Shown: positions 1-9,165, counted from the first letter of the stretch. The stretch is DNA of 64,000 bases from Cerasibacillus sp036516575 (GCF_036516575.1 NZ_DATBTY010000031.1:1-64000); one strand, 5' to 3'. Notes: a model not told the origin generated them from the sequence alone. Translations and numbers: made by a program.

Positions 1-104
1 AAAAATAAAAGTATAACAACATTATATGAAATAAACTATAATCTGTGTCGTTATAAAATATATAACCTATAAATAATTATAAATACTTCATTATTAATGG
101 TCGT

Positions 105-258
105 TTAATCCCTCGTAATTGCCTGTTTTAGCTCATCAAGAGTTGCTATTTTTGTATTTTGATTTTTACTAGATTTTCCATTTCCTTCTATTATAACATA
201 ATTCGGGAAATTCAAACCGGTAATATTCCCTTGCCACCGCGTTACTCCGTGATGAAAG
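105..258 (-). pseudogene. C-terminal gene remnant, unidentified
   Basis: On the minus strand an open frame of about 50 codons ends at a TAA (105-107) and reads through NFPNYVIIEGNGKSSKN and ATLDELKQAITRD near its end. It has no convincing start codon or ribosome binding site and is closed upstream by a stop, so it looks like the tail of a lost gene. The family was not recognised. The first 100 bases of the window show nothing else. Confidence 0.25.
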
Positions 259-304
259 AGTCGTTAATGAACCAATATAAACATCATAATCGCAACATGA
301 AAGA

Positions 305-348
305 AGTCATTTATATCATTGTTCAGCGACAATGGTATAAATGACTTT
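305..348. terminator. Long hairpin, probable bidirectional terminator
   Basis: Arms 305-323 and 330-348 pair over 19 positions with one G-U pair and a 6-base loop, followed by a T-rich stretch on the plus strand and a T-rich stretch on the minus side. It lies just beyond the 3' end of the SUKH gene on the minus strand and could end that transcript. Confidence 0.6.
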
Positions 349-399
349 ATTTTACAATTCAACTCATTAATAATTGATACTTTTTTACATAGGCAATGA

Positions 400-1249
400 C
401 TACAGTTTAAAATAATGCATAATCTTCAATGTTTTATTACGAATAATTCCTTTATAATCGTAATCTGCCGGGAATCGACTTAATGTATGTAACAGCTCGA
501 TGGCAGTCGGATAATCACGTAAATTGATATTTCTTTTACGAATCGCTGCGATAATCATATCAAGAAATTCAATTAGCATATATTCTGTACGTTCATGTTT
601 GTTATAATAATCATAGCCTTCTTCAATCCAATCATGAACGTATTTGGCTAGCTGTGTAAATGTCCAATTTAAATCATCGTCCGTAAATAAATAATATTCA
701 ATACCAGATGACATGATACCAGCATATCGGCATTTTTCCATCTCTTGCTCGACTTCTTTACGTGGATATTGTTCTAGTTCCGATCCGTAATCATATGAGC
801 TATAAGCTAAGTCCTCATCATATTGTAATGAATCGATGAACTCCCGGAAACTGTTTGCGATAAGGATTTGTTTTTCTGTTTCTAAATCTACATATACAAC
901 AGGCGGTTCATTGCCTTTATATCGGCGATAATCAAGAGCAACCCATGTATGTCCATCTCCAAATAAATAGACAAGTCGATTGGATAATCCCCATTCCTTT
1001 TTTAAGCTACTCGATAATAAAATACCTTCACCAGATATATGACCAATCCCTTTAATATAATCAACGGAAATGATTTCATCCTCAACGACTAGTTTTCTAT
1101 TAATTAATTCTTCACCATTTTGTGTTTTCATTAATTCAATATAGTCAATCGGCAATTTTTACCTTAAATTTCTTTTCTGCCTGTTCAATTAATTCATCGG
1201 TTACGTCTAATAAGCGATAGTCATCGAAATAATCATTCGTAAATATCAT
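400..1249 (-). pseudogene. SMI1/KNR4 (SUKH) family protein, frameshifted
   Basis: The 251-residue frame (400-1155) has a SUKH-like core: a GIGHISGEGILLSSS stretch, FGDGHTWVALDYR and PPVVYVDLETEKQ, then an acidic helical tail. SUKH proteins are often immunity proteins against contact-dependent or polymorphic toxins, or have housekeeping roles. Its own start lacks a ribosome binding site. The true start is probably ATG at 1249, preceded by AAAGGAG; from there 34 residues (MIFTNDYFDDYRLLDVTDEL onward) run until a stop just beyond an A5 run (1156-1160 on the plus strand). Removing one A restores one continuous protein of about 282 residues. This is therefore either a disrupted gene or a sequencing error. 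No partner toxin is visible, although a gene remnant lies next to it. Confidence 0.7.
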
Positions 1250-1407
1250 TTTTACAACTCCTTTGAATATCAATTAAATACAAGAAAACATTAATAAATA
1301 ATGAGCAGGAACTTATTTGAGTGATATTTTCAAATAAATCATAAAATAGCATTAATCGTACTAAAAATTTCTGGGTAAGGAACAGGATAAAGGAAGAGCA
1401 ATAATTC

Positions 1408-1448
1408 CCACTGTAAGCATGGTACTTACAATATCACTCACAGTTTTT
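1408..1448 (+). terminator. Possible terminator in the SUKH-splA gap
   Basis: An ACTGT...ACAGT arm pair encloses a small GTAAG/CTTAC hairpin and is followed by seven T residues. No plus-strand gene lies upstream within the window, so what it terminates is unclear. The rest of 1260-1640 is AT-rich with no coding signal I can support. Confidence 0.3.
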
Positions 1449-1648
1449 TTACTTATTATATATACTTACATTTGTTATACAGCAATTTCACGATTGATTT
1501 TGAATATCTGTCCAGAAAAAAATGAATTTATTTTATCTTTACTAAAGTAATATATTTACTACTTCAATTTTTTAACAAAAGAAGTTGAACATAATTTCAT
1601 TCTAACCATGGAATACTAGGAGTAAAATTAAATGAATAAGGTGAAATA

Positions 1649-1903
1649 ATGGATTTAGAACAAAACTTTAGACCAGGTGAAGTTGTTTATATTATCATAC
1701 GTAATCCGCATGCACAAGACGTTGCACATGTTCAGCAGGCTGCCATTGTACAACATCCAGAACAACCAAATAAATTAGCTCTCTTTTCACATGACAATTA
1801 CTATCCTCTTACGCATGAATTTGCCATCTTTTCAACAGAAGAAGAAGCAGAAATGGCTTATCAGGAAGCATTCGGTCGTGTTGACGGTGAATACCATGGT
1901 TAA
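1649..1903 (+). CDS. splA: SplA, regulator of spore photoproduct lyase
   Basis: This 84-residue protein matches the SplA family: an N-terminal GEVVYIIIRNPHAQDVAHVQ stretch and a region rich in His. In Bacillus subtilis SplA is a TRAP-like negative regulator of the spl operon. The ATG at 1649 is preceded by AAGGTGA at a good distance. The stop overlaps the start of splB in an ATGGTTAA arrangement (8 bases), so the two are translationally coupled. Identification rests on the sequence pattern and on synteny with splB. Expression in the forespore would be expected, but I did not find a convincing sigma-G promoter. Confidence 0.9.
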   Translation: MDLEQNFRPGEVVYIIIRNPHAQDVAHVQQAAIVQHPEQPNKLALFSHDNYYPLTHEFAIFSTEEEAEMAYQEAFGRVDGEYHG

Positions 1904-2924
1904 ACCGTTTGTCCCACAACTTGTTTATGTAGAACCACGAGCATTGGAATACCCCAATGGGAAGAGGCTAATTGCAAAATTTGAAGACATGGGAATAGAA
2001 ATACGTCAGACGACTTCACATAATCAAATTCGTAATTTGCCAGGAGAAAATCATTTCCAAAAATATCGTATTGCCAAATCTACGCTAGTTATTGGCGTTC
2101 GAAAAACACTTAAATTCGATACGTCCAAGCCTTCCGCTGAGTATGCGATTCCGCTGGCTACTGGTTGCATGGGGCATTGCCATTACTGCTATTTACAAAC
2201 AACAATGGGTAGCAAACCTTATATTCGAACGTATGTAAATATCGATGAAATCTTTGATGCAGCACAAAACTATATGGAAGAACGGGCACCTGATATAACG
2301 AGGTTCGAAGCATCTTGTACATCTGATATTGTAGGTGTCGATCATTTAACACATCATTTAAAGCAGGCAATTGAATTTTTTGGTCAATCCAAATATGGTA
2401 AACTTCGTTTTGTTACGAAGTTCTCACATGTCGATCATTTGTTAGATGCAGACCATCAAGGTAAAACACGTTTCCGCTTTAGTATAAATGATGAATATAT
2501 TATCAAGTACTTTGAACCAGGTACCTCTAGATTACATGAACGTATTGAAGCAGCTACTAAAGTGGCGGAAGCCGGTTATCCATTGGGATTTATCATTGCT
2601 CCGATATATCTTCATGACGGCTGGGAAGAAGGATATTTGGAAATGTTCGAAAGGCTTGAAGCGTCGTTGCCAGCATTTGCTAGGAGTGATTTAACGTTTG
2701 AAATGATACAGCACCGTTTTACGAAACCTGCTAAACGAGTCATTCAGGAAAATTATCCAATGACCAAGCTAGAATTAAATGAGTCTAAACGGAAAATGAA
2801 ATGGGGGCGATATGGCATATACAAATATGTTTATCAGGATGATGAGCAGGAGGCAATTAAAGATACGATAGGGGGCTATGTAAACCGTTTTTTTCCTGAT
2901 GCTAAAATTGAATACTTTACATAA
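1896..2924 (+). CDS. splB: Spore photoproduct lyase (radical SAM)
   Basis: SplB repairs 5-thyminyl-5,6-dihydrothymine (spore photoproduct) in germinating spores using a 4Fe-4S cluster and S-adenosylmethionine. Counting from the ATG at 1896, which overlaps the end of splA, the protein has 342 residues. The radical-SAM cysteines are C91, C95 and C98 in GCMGHCHYCYLQ. The conserved H-atom donor cysteine is C141 in FEASCTSD. The frame is open upstream to 1791, but that part overlaps splA and is not coding. Length and both cysteine positions match characterised Bacillus enzymes, so the enzyme should be functional. It is strong evidence that the host forms endospores. Confidence 0.97.
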   Translation: MVKPFVPQLVYVEPRALEYPNGKRLIAKFEDMGIEIRQTTSHNQIRNLPGENHFQKYRIAKSTLVIGVRKTLKFDTSKPSAEYAIPLATGCMGHCHYCYLQTTMGSKPYIRTYVNIDEIFDAAQNYMEERAPDITRFEASCTSDIVGVDHLTHHLKQAIEFFGQSKYGKLRFVTKFSHVDHLLDADHQGKTRFRFSINDEYIIKYFEPGTSRLHERIEAATKVAEAGYPLGFIIAPIYLHDGWEEGYLEMFERLEASLPAFARSDLTFEMIQHRFTKPAKRVIQENYPMTKLELNESKRKMKWGRYGIYKYVYQDDEQEAIKDTIGGYVNRFFPDAKIEYFT

Positions 2925-2936
2925 ATAAAAATGTAG

Positions 2937-2990
2937 TACCTTCTCTTCTCGGAATTCATACACTAAAACAATGGAAAAGGAGAGAAGGTA
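2937..2990 (+). promoter_or_regulatory. Inverted repeat sequestering the AEC ribosome binding site
   Basis: TACCTTCTCT (2937-2946) is perfectly complementary to AGAGAAGGTA (2981-2990). The right arm contains the Shine-Dalgarno of the next gene (AGGAGAGAAGG, ending two bases before ATG 2992). If the gap is transcribed, pairing would hide the ribosome binding site and could also weaken splB read-through translation. The 34-base loop is long, so the structure is only suggestive. Confidence 0.4.
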
Positions 2991-2991
2991 A

Positions 2992-3942
2992 ATGCTATCC
3001 ACAGGTGCATTTTTACAAGCAATGTTCCCCCTCTACCTCATGGCTTTGATTGGTTTTGCAAGCCAAAAAGTGGGCATACTTAATTCGCAAGCCAATCAAG
3101 TTATCACACAACTAATGCTCTACATTACTTTACCTGCATTGATTGTATACTCACTTAATACAACGATTTCCAAAGAATTTTTAATAGATTTCGCATGGTT
3201 AATCACGATGTCCATCTTCATACTGAGTATATCTGTTTTATTGGCTGCTTGGCTTAGAAAAAAAGCCACACTACCAATAAAACAAAAAAGTGTCTATGAA
3301 AGTTTAATTATTTTCGGAAATCAAGGCTTTATTGGATTTGCGATTAGTTATATAGTAATGGGTCAACAGGGAATTATTTACCTAACGCTTTTTAACATTT
3401 TTTACTTGCTTTTAATTTGGACATACGGCATCTATCTGTTTACGAAAAGTCAACAAAGCGTAGACTGGAAAGTATTGATTTTCAATCCTGGCATTTTATC
3501 CACATTGCTTGGATTGGTCATACTCATTCTTCCATTTAAGTGGCCTAGTCCATTTTTAGATACATTTGAAAGTGTTGGAAAAATGACGATCCCATTATCT
3601 ATGATATTAATAGGAAGTTTGTTAGCAGACATAAAATGGTATGAATTACGTCAATACAGTAAAAACATGTATTTATGGATTGCAGCTTGCTGTAAATTAC
3701 TTGTCCTCCCAATGTTTTTGTTTATATTTCTCTTTCTCAAAGTGCCATACCCATTATTCATTATAGCTACGTTGGCTTCAGCCATGCCGAGTGCTTCTAC
3801 TATCTCTGTCTATGCTCAAAAGTTTGGCGGAGATGCCAACTTTGCATCATTTGGAGTATTACTCTCAATCCTACTTTGTATGCTTACAATTCCACTACTC
3901 TACAGCTTTCTCCGGTGGTTGTATCCCTTTTTCTATTTATAA
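2992..3942 (+). CDS. AEC (auxin efflux carrier) family transporter
   Basis: A 316-residue integral membrane protein with about ten hydrophobic segments, matching the AEC/Mem_trans fold: an N-terminal helix with MALIGFASQKVGILN, the first half-repeat around MLYITLPALIVYSL, and a C-terminal half with AMPSASTISVYAQKFGGD, a conserved AEC-type stretch. Bacterial members export or take up small organic acids such as malate or malonate; the substrate cannot be told here. The ATG at 2992 has an excellent AGGAGAGAAGG site. It lies about 70 bases after splB in the same orientation and may be read through from it. Confidence 0.85.
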   Translation: MLSTGAFLQAMFPLYLMALIGFASQKVGILNSQANQVITQLMLYITLPALIVYSLNTTISKEFLIDFAWLITMSIFILSISVLLAAWLRKKATLPIKQKSVYESLIIFGNQGFIGFAISYIVMGQQGIIYLTLFNIFYLLLIWTYGIYLFTKSQQSVDWKVLIFNPGILSTLLGLVILILPFKWPSPFLDTFESVGKMTIPLSMILIGSLLADIKWYELRQYSKNMYLWIAACCKLLVLPMFLFIFLFLKVPYPLFIIATLASAMPSASTISVYAQKFGGDANFASFGVLLSILLCMLTIPLLYSFLRWLYPFFYL

Positions 3943-3971
3943 AATGTATTGAATATATAGGAGGGTCATAT

Positions 3972-4103
3972 TTGAGTAATATTAAGAAAGTAAATTCAGT
4001 TAAAGTAGTGACGGAACTTGGTCATGAAAAGAGTGAAACACCGAAGATTTATGCCGATCTTAGAGGGAAACTAAGATATGATTTTTACAGTAAATATTTT
4101 TAA
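3972..4103 (+). CDS. Small protein of unknown function
   Basis: A possible 43-residue basic protein starts at TTG 3972, eight bases after a GGAGGG site, and runs through VKVVTELGHEKSETPKIYAD to a TAA at 4101. The good ribosome binding site is the main support. It lies 30 bases after the AEC transporter. No family was recognised; it may be the remnant of a longer gene. Confidence 0.35.
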   Translation: MSNIKKVNSVKVVTELGHEKSETPKIYADLRGKLRYDFYSKYF

Positions 4104-4184
4104 TTTGAATCATTTTTTATTTGAACATTTATGTCGATGCGGTTATAAGTTATAATAATAGTATATCTAATGGAGGTGTATGGT

Positions 4185-4355
4185 ATGTCTCTTCCAGATA
4201 AAATCATTAAAGAAATTGACATGTTGAATGAGAAAGATAGACAAAAGGTTCTTGATAAAATCAAAGAAAAATATATAGCTAGTGATGTTATTTTATTAAA
4301 CGAAAATTATTCCTGGTGGGATAATGAAGAGGATGACATTTACAATGAGCAATAA
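4185..4355 (+). CDS. Small acidic antitoxin-like protein
   Basis: A 56-residue protein starting at ATG 4185 (GGAGGTG at 4172-4178), MSLPDKIIKEIDMLNEKDRQ and an acidic, Trp-containing tail. An ATG at 4170 in the same frame would place the Shine-Dalgarno inside the gene and is unlikely. The last codons overlap the ATG at 4345 of a remnant that resembles a PemK/MazF-type toxin, so I infer that this is its cognate antitoxin. No DNA-binding domain is evident. With the toxin deleted, it would be an orphan. Confidence 0.5.
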   Translation: MSLPDKIIKEIDMLNEKDRQKVLDKIKEKYIASDVILLNENYSWWDNEEDDIYNEQ

Positions 4356-4499
4356 GATGAAACAGGATTATTGAAGCCTTCTGTTGCACGTACTTCAAAA
4401 ATTATTTCTGTGCATGGTTCAGAATTGAAACGACATCTAGGCGTATTACATAAACATGATCTCGAACGAGTCCTTCATATGCGCAGGAATTTATTTTAG
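4345..4499 (+). pseudogene. MazF/PemK-type toxin remnant with internal deletion
   Basis: ATG 4345 overlaps the antitoxin-like gene and begins MSNKMKQ, the usual start of a short PemK/MazF toxin, but hits TGA after nine codons. In a shifted frame the sequence continues as KPSVARTSKIISVHGSEL and LGVLHKHDLERVL to TAG 4497, which matches the typical C-terminal end of this family (KPSVAR...G.L...DL). The middle of the toxin has therefore been removed by a deletion that also shifted the frame. It can no longer encode an mRNA interferase. Confidence 0.6.
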
Positions 4500-5046
4500 G
4501 ATAAAACAGTCAGAATCCTTTGCATTTCAATGTACAACAGCTCGTAGCCTGGAACTAATTTCCTTGCTTGGAAGTATTGGTAAATTGAAAAAAGAAAAGG
4601 ACTTAAACACAGTTTGTAAGCTAACGAGTGTGTATTCCGTGTTGTTGGGAGCAAGTATTATTACAATACCTATCGTAAATTTAGTTTTTAATTTATATGG
4701 TGTCATGGTGTTGGTTGGAGTAGCTATTGTAGGAACAATGATTTTTTGGCTCACTTTATCAAAAGTGTATTTTATACCTTCAGCCAAACAATTGTAATAT
4801 TGATTTTTCCGCAAACGTGCGCTGCAATGGAATAAATTAAACTTTATTATTCCAATTGTATTTGAATTATAGTGCTAAGCTAGAAGTGAATTTCATACCA
4901 TTAATTTTTACTACTGCTATGTTGCTTTTGTGGTTTTATTTATCGAAAGAGGAGAAATTTGATAAAGATAAAAGAGCTATTATTCTTAATAAGTGGCTGC
5001 GATTGTTGAAAATTAAAGGCCTAGTTACTCGCAAAATAAAGAGGAA
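4500..5046 (+). other. AT-rich stretch with two possible decayed membrane ORFs
   Basis: A frame 4456-4797 encodes up to 113 residues with two hydrophobic segments (VYSVLLGASIITIPIVNLVF and a following one), and 4856-5050 encodes 64 residues with one. Neither has a convincing ribosome binding site, and the first overlaps the toxin remnant. I could not assign a family; both are probably decayed membrane protein fragments. Confidence 0.25.
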
Positions 5047-6371
5047 TTAGGATTTTATATCCTGAGATATTTTACAACACTTACGTTTATCCCCTAAATT
5101 CTCAACTATTAACCCACTCAGAACACCCATCGTCAGCACTCCATTTGTCAATGTCATATTAAAGTTATGATGAACTACAGCAAATTCCATTGTGACGATG
5201 TCATAGATTTTGAAGTAATGAAACGGATTATAGGGAGCTAAATTTGTATCTGCCGTGCCGTTGAATAGTATCCCTAATAATATGGCACCAAACGTAACAC
5301 CAATCGCTGTAACAGTTCTCTTTGTTATCATTGAAAAGAAAAACAATAAAGAATAACAGAATAAAAGCACCATAAAAAAAGTGAGGCAGATAAAGCGATA
5401 AATAAAAGCATTGGCATAAAATTGAAAGATTCGTTAGCTTCATAGATTAACACAGGATAATTCCAAGCACCTAATCGATCAAACATGACACCTAACAATA
5501 TGGAAAATAGTGCAGACCCGATAATGATTAGTACTGTGCTCATTAATATGGCTATAAATTTACTCATAATGACTTTACCCCCTGATATGGGTTGTGTATA
5601 AAGGAAATGAATGGACCCACTCCGATAAAGCCCTTCTTTTGTCAGAATATCTCCGAATAAAAATAGAAAAAAACCTATTCCAATCATTCCAAAGAGTATT
5701 CCAAAAAGGCTGTATAAAAAATAACTGGAAAGAAGATGAGTACTTATTATGATTTTTTGTAACACTATCCTCAATATCGAATACTTGATCATAAACCGTC
5801 AATACTGAGAAGAAGTGAAAGGGGAGTTCTGGTCGAATATTGTTCTCCCGTAACCAAACCAAACGTTCATAATATACATTTTCTGTAAAACTAGTCATCC
5901 AAGTAATCATATTCTTAGAAAATTGACTTCTATCTATCTGTTCCTTAATACTAGAAATCTCCCGGTCTAATAAGAAATCCCAGTCATAATTAATGAGTGC
6001 ATTCTTTTCTTGTTCAAGCTCTTTAATATTATTTGAATAAACTTCCATATCACTTTGAACAGTAGGATCGTCTGCAAGGGAGGGGTCTGATTAAATTTTT
6101 TCCTCCAACTTCTTCAAAGAAAGTTGTGCATTAAACTGTAGTCTTTCTACATTTTCGACAGCATCATCAACCCGTTCAGTATGAATATAGTTAAATACAA
6201 AATAACTACTAATAGATAAGGCGAATAAAATAATCATAGCGTTACTTCTTTAGAATATGTGGACTGTTGATCATCATCTGGTGTTGAAGCAAATAATGAC
6301 ATGGGAGCACCAAAACAAAGCATCCCAATTAAAGTAAGCGTTCCTAATAAACCAACAACTTTTCTATACAT
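5047..6371 (-). pseudogene. Decayed ABC-2 type membrane permease
   Basis: Several minus-strand pieces in different frames line up as one lost gene or operon. From 6371 there are 45 residues (MYRKVVGLLGTLTLIGMLCF, stop at 6234), then an ATGA-coupled piece (6237-6091) with a membrane segment and coiled-coil-like tail, then ELEQEKNALINYDWDFLLDR (to 5575), then LYSLFGILFGMIGIGFFLFL with YTQPISGGKVIMSKF (5792-5328), then a last hydrophobic piece to 5047. The LYRSGSIHFLYTQPISGGKV stretch is typical of ABC-2 permeases that carry a long extracytoplasmic loop. At least three frameshifts separate the pieces, one at an A-rich run. No ATPase partner is nearby. Confidence 0.7.
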
Positions 6372-6647
6372 GATGATTTCACGTCCTTAGCTTTTGATTT
6401 GTGTCATCAGGCTATGGTGTCTATTTAACTCTCTTCTACATGAGTTGAAAGAAACCCCGCTTATTTAATTAGAAAACATTGAATATTATATTGTATATAG
6501 AAAATTCAATAATATAATTGTTTCGCAAACGATTGAATGGTAAAATATATATCAAAACAGCTGTGTTATCTGTTTTCAATATTTCATAAAGTAATAGCAA
6601 GACAAAATGGTTTTATATACGGATTTTATTGAATTGGAGGGCTTATC

Positions 6648-7205
6648 TTGAAAAGAATTGTTTGGATTTTGTTCATAGTTATTTTGTTCGTTTCAGGATG
6701 TTCGTCAGTCAAGGAGCAGGAGGGAGGAATAGAAGTCCCTTCAGAATCGGCATGGGCTGACTCAAAATCACCATCTGATCTACATATAGAACGGAGAAAT
6801 GAAAATATAGGAAGAGGGTTTCATGCTGTATTAGAAACGTATTGTTGGGAAAATAAAGAAGAACATTGTAGTCTAACTCCAGACCATCCGAAAGAAACAT
6901 TAGAAGGTTGGGAACCTTTAATCGTTACACCAGGAGAACACCTTACATTTTTTCTGAACAATAGAAGGGATAAACTCCCTTATCCAGATGAAATTACCTT
7001 TACTCAATTTCGAGTAACTGAGGAGGAAGGTGAAGAAGTAGATGTTTTCGTAACAGAGTATGACCACGAAACACAAGCGAGACAGATTCTAGAAGCACCC
7101 GATGAACCTGGAAAGTTTTATTATCTCGTTCATCTTCAGTGGAATGAAGAACTAAATGGTGAAGCTTATTATGCATATACCATATATGTAAGGGAAGAGT
7201 CCTAG
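6648..7205 (+). CDS. Lipoprotein with LETYCW motif, copy 1
   Basis: A 185-residue predicted lipoprotein starts at TTG 6648 behind TGGAGGGC. The signal peptide ends in a VSGC lipobox (Cys 18). The mature part is acidic and has LETYCW, a second Cys in EHCSLTPDHP, then PDEITFTQFRVTEEE and a C-terminal EPGKFYYLVHLQWNEE...YYAYTIYV segment that looks like a beta-sandwich. It is duplicated 727 bases downstream and is distantly related to the lipoprotein at 9876. The domain is unassigned; a surface-bound protein with a disulphide is plausible. Function is unknown. Confidence 0.8.
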   Translation: MKRIVWILFIVILFVSGCSSVKEQEGGIEVPSESAWADSKSPSDLHIERRNENIGRGFHAVLETYCWENKEEHCSLTPDHPKETLEGWEPLIVTPGEHLTFFLNNRRDKLPYPDEITFTQFRVTEEEGEEVDVFVTEYDHETQARQILEAPDEPGKFYYLVHLQWNEELNGEAYYAYTIYVREES

Positions 7206-7255
7206 ATATTTCCAGCCCTTTACGTTTGTGAAGGTGAAAAAGGGAGTCAGAAATT

Positions 7256-7352
7256 GGAAAGGCAGATATTGTTCAAGATGATAAATTGTTACTACTAAGA
7301 AGCAAGGTGAAGAAGGCTATTACTTTCATTACCTGGTGGCGGTCAGGAACGT
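7256..7352 (+). pseudogene. 5' fragment of a Nudix hydrolase
   Basis: The frame reads ADIVQDDKLLLLRSK and, after small shifts, EEGYYF and LPGGGQERER, which is the start of a Nudix protein up to the first half of its Nudix box. The rest is absent: the sequence runs directly into the upstream region of the second lipoprotein copy. The duplication probably inserted here or arose by recombination through this gene. Confidence 0.55.
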
Positions 7353-7374
7353 GAAAGAATTTGGAGGGCTTATC

Positions 7375-7932
7375 TTGAAAAGAATTGTTTGGATTTTATT
7401 CATAGTTACTTTGTTCGTTTTAGGATGTTCGTCAGTCAAGGATCAGGAAGGAGGAATAAAAGTTCCTTCAGAATCGGCATGGGCCAACTCAAAATCACCA
7501 TCTGATCTATTTATAGGCCAGAGAGATGACGAAATGGAATTGATTCAAGCACCATTAGAAACGTATTGTTGGAAAAAAACCAAAGAAGATCATTGTAGTC
7601 TAACTCCAGACCATCCAAAAGAAACATTGGAAGGATGGAAACCTTTATTAGTTACACCAGGGGAACACCTTACCTTTTTTTATGACAATATAACGGATAA
7701 CCTTCCTTACCCAGACGAAATTACCTTTACTCAATTTCGAGTAACTGAGGAGGAAGGTGAAGAAGTAGATATTTTCGTAACAGATTATGACCATGAAACA
7801 CAAGAAAGACAGATTATTGAAGCACCAGCTGAACCTGGAAAGTTTTATTATCTCGTTCATCTTCAATGGAATGAAGAACTAAATGGTGAAGCTTACTATG
7901 CATATACCATATATGTAAGGGAAGAGACCTAG
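7375..7932 (+). CDS. Lipoprotein with LETYCW motif, copy 2
   Basis: This is a tandem copy of the protein at 6648, with the same length (185 residues), the same TTG start and the same TGGAGGGC ribosome binding site. A GTG at 7336 is in frame, but the duplicated unit shows the TTG at 7375 is the start. The lipobox is VLGC. Differences cluster in the middle (around DDEMELIQAP); the C-terminal half is nearly identical, so the duplication is recent or kept similar by gene conversion. Function is unknown. Confidence 0.8.
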   Translation: MKRIVWILFIVTLFVLGCSSVKDQEGGIKVPSESAWANSKSPSDLFIGQRDDEMELIQAPLETYCWKKTKEDHCSLTPDHPKETLEGWKPLLVTPGEHLTFFYDNITDNLPYPDEITFTQFRVTEEEGEEVDIFVTDYDHETQERQIIEAPAEPGKFYYLVHLQWNEELNGEAYYAYTIYVREET

Positions 7933-8172
7933 ATTTTTCTAACTCTATTAGTAGAAGAATATGACGCTTTTATTATGGCACACCCACTCTTATATACTGA
8001 TTACATCAGCCTTATCCTGGATTAAAAGTCGTCATCCATATTATTAATGATTTATTTTCACATTTGTATCGTGATGAAAAGTTACTTCATCTCCGATTAT
8101 TTCAATTATATATCCAGGTTCGATAGGAAACCTAGAAAAGTTTGTAGAGGGTAGATGGGAAAAAGCACCTGA

Positions 8173-8319
8173 TTTTTTAACAAAATTATAAGTACAGTAA
8201 CGATAGAAGGTGTGAATATACCCGTTTTGTCATTGCATTATGAGGCTGAAGCTTATATGAAACTTGGTCGAAAAAACAAGGTGGATATGATCTATAAATA
8301 CATAAAGAATGTTCATTAA
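8173..8319 (+). pseudogene. C-terminal remnant of a nucleotidyltransferase-like gene
   Basis: An open frame without a start reads VNIPVLSLHYEAEAYMKLGR and ends at TAA 8317. This resembles the C-terminal end of aminoglycoside- or lincosamide-type nucleotidyltransferases (IPVLS..YEA.AY..LGR). Just upstream a shifted frame reads GRWEKAPDFLTK, so frameshifts separate more of the gene. The rest of 7933-8512 has no intact gene. Confidence 0.4.
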
Positions 8320-8512
8320 ATCATTTGCCACTTTTACTGCTGTAAGATCCTTAAAGCTAGAGAACGATTAGGAAATCTTTTGTTTTATTAACAGGTATGG
8401 GAGCACGCAACCAAAGGGAAGGTCAGTAAAATAATTGATAAAACAATCGAGACGATAACGAATTAGGGATACTGCTTCTTATCCCATAATGTGATGATGC
8501 AATGATTTCCAA

Positions 8513-8890
8513 TCAAAATGTCATTTCTTTAGTTGAAGTCGTTCTCAAAGTCAAAACAATACTCGCTAAACTAACTAAAGTTCCTAACACTGCAATAACG
8601 CTTACCCAAACATGAACAGGAAAAAGAAACCCGATAGGTATAACTCCTAAAAATGCCATTACGATAAATGCTTGATACACTGCAGAAATAATTCTCACTG
8701 TACGATTACTAAATAACGATAAAATCAAAGGCGGTAAAAAGAGTACGATAATCATTCCAAGGGATATCCATAGACCAAGTGGTTCATCATATGAAACAGT
8801 GTTAGGTCCTGTAGGATGTCTGGCAACGAGTAAAATCCCAGCAACGGCTAATATTAACATTGAAAATACCATAAGAAACCGTTTAAACAT
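8513..8890 (-). CDS. Small four-helix membrane protein
   Basis: A 125-residue protein with four hydrophobic segments: MLILAVAGILLVA, LGMIIVLFLPPLILSLF, a third around AFIVMAFLGVIPIGF and a fourth around VWVSVIAVLGTLVSLASIVL. The ATG at 8890 has a strong GGGAGGGAG site. It stands alone, facing the decayed region. No family was recognised and function is unknown. Confidence 0.7.
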   Translation of the reverse strand: MFKRFLMVFSMLILAVAGILLVARHPTGPNTVSYDEPLGLWISLGMIIVLFLPPLILSLFSNRTVRIISAVYQAFIVMAFLGVIPIGFLFPVHVWVSVIAVLGTLVSLASIVLTLRTTSTKEMTF

Positions 8891-8996
8891 GATAAAGAAC
8901 TCCCTCCCTCTGTATTAATACTTTAGACTTAAAAATAAAAAACCTATAACCATTATAATATTATCAATCCGACACTGTAAATAGTATCAGACTGAT

Positions 8997-9024
8997 TTGG
9001 CGTTTTTTGTATAAATAGTATAAT
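8997..9024 (+). promoter_or_regulatory. Candidate sigma-A promoter for the DUF4256 gene
   Basis: TTGGCG and TATAAT are separated by 16 bases, about 140 bases upstream of the ATG at 9166. The -10 box is perfect and the -35 is partial. No other gene lies between them, so it probably serves the DUF4256 gene. Confidence 0.4.
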
Positions 9025-9165
9025 ATTTATTATAAGGATGGAAAACTTATATGTACAATCGGTCGACAATTAAATATTAATGATTATTTCGGTTGTGCAA
9101 GATTTGAGGATAAATTTAATATAAATCCAACCATTATGAGTTAAAACGTTAAGGAGAAATTATAT

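Noticed and set aside
159..344. 61-codon plus-strand ORF
   Set aside because: No ribosome binding site, and it runs through a remnant on the other strand and a terminator hairpin.
1500..1648. Sigma-G promoter for splAB
   Set aside because: TGAACA and AATACTA are visible, but the spacing of about 20 bases and the poor -35 do not fit well.
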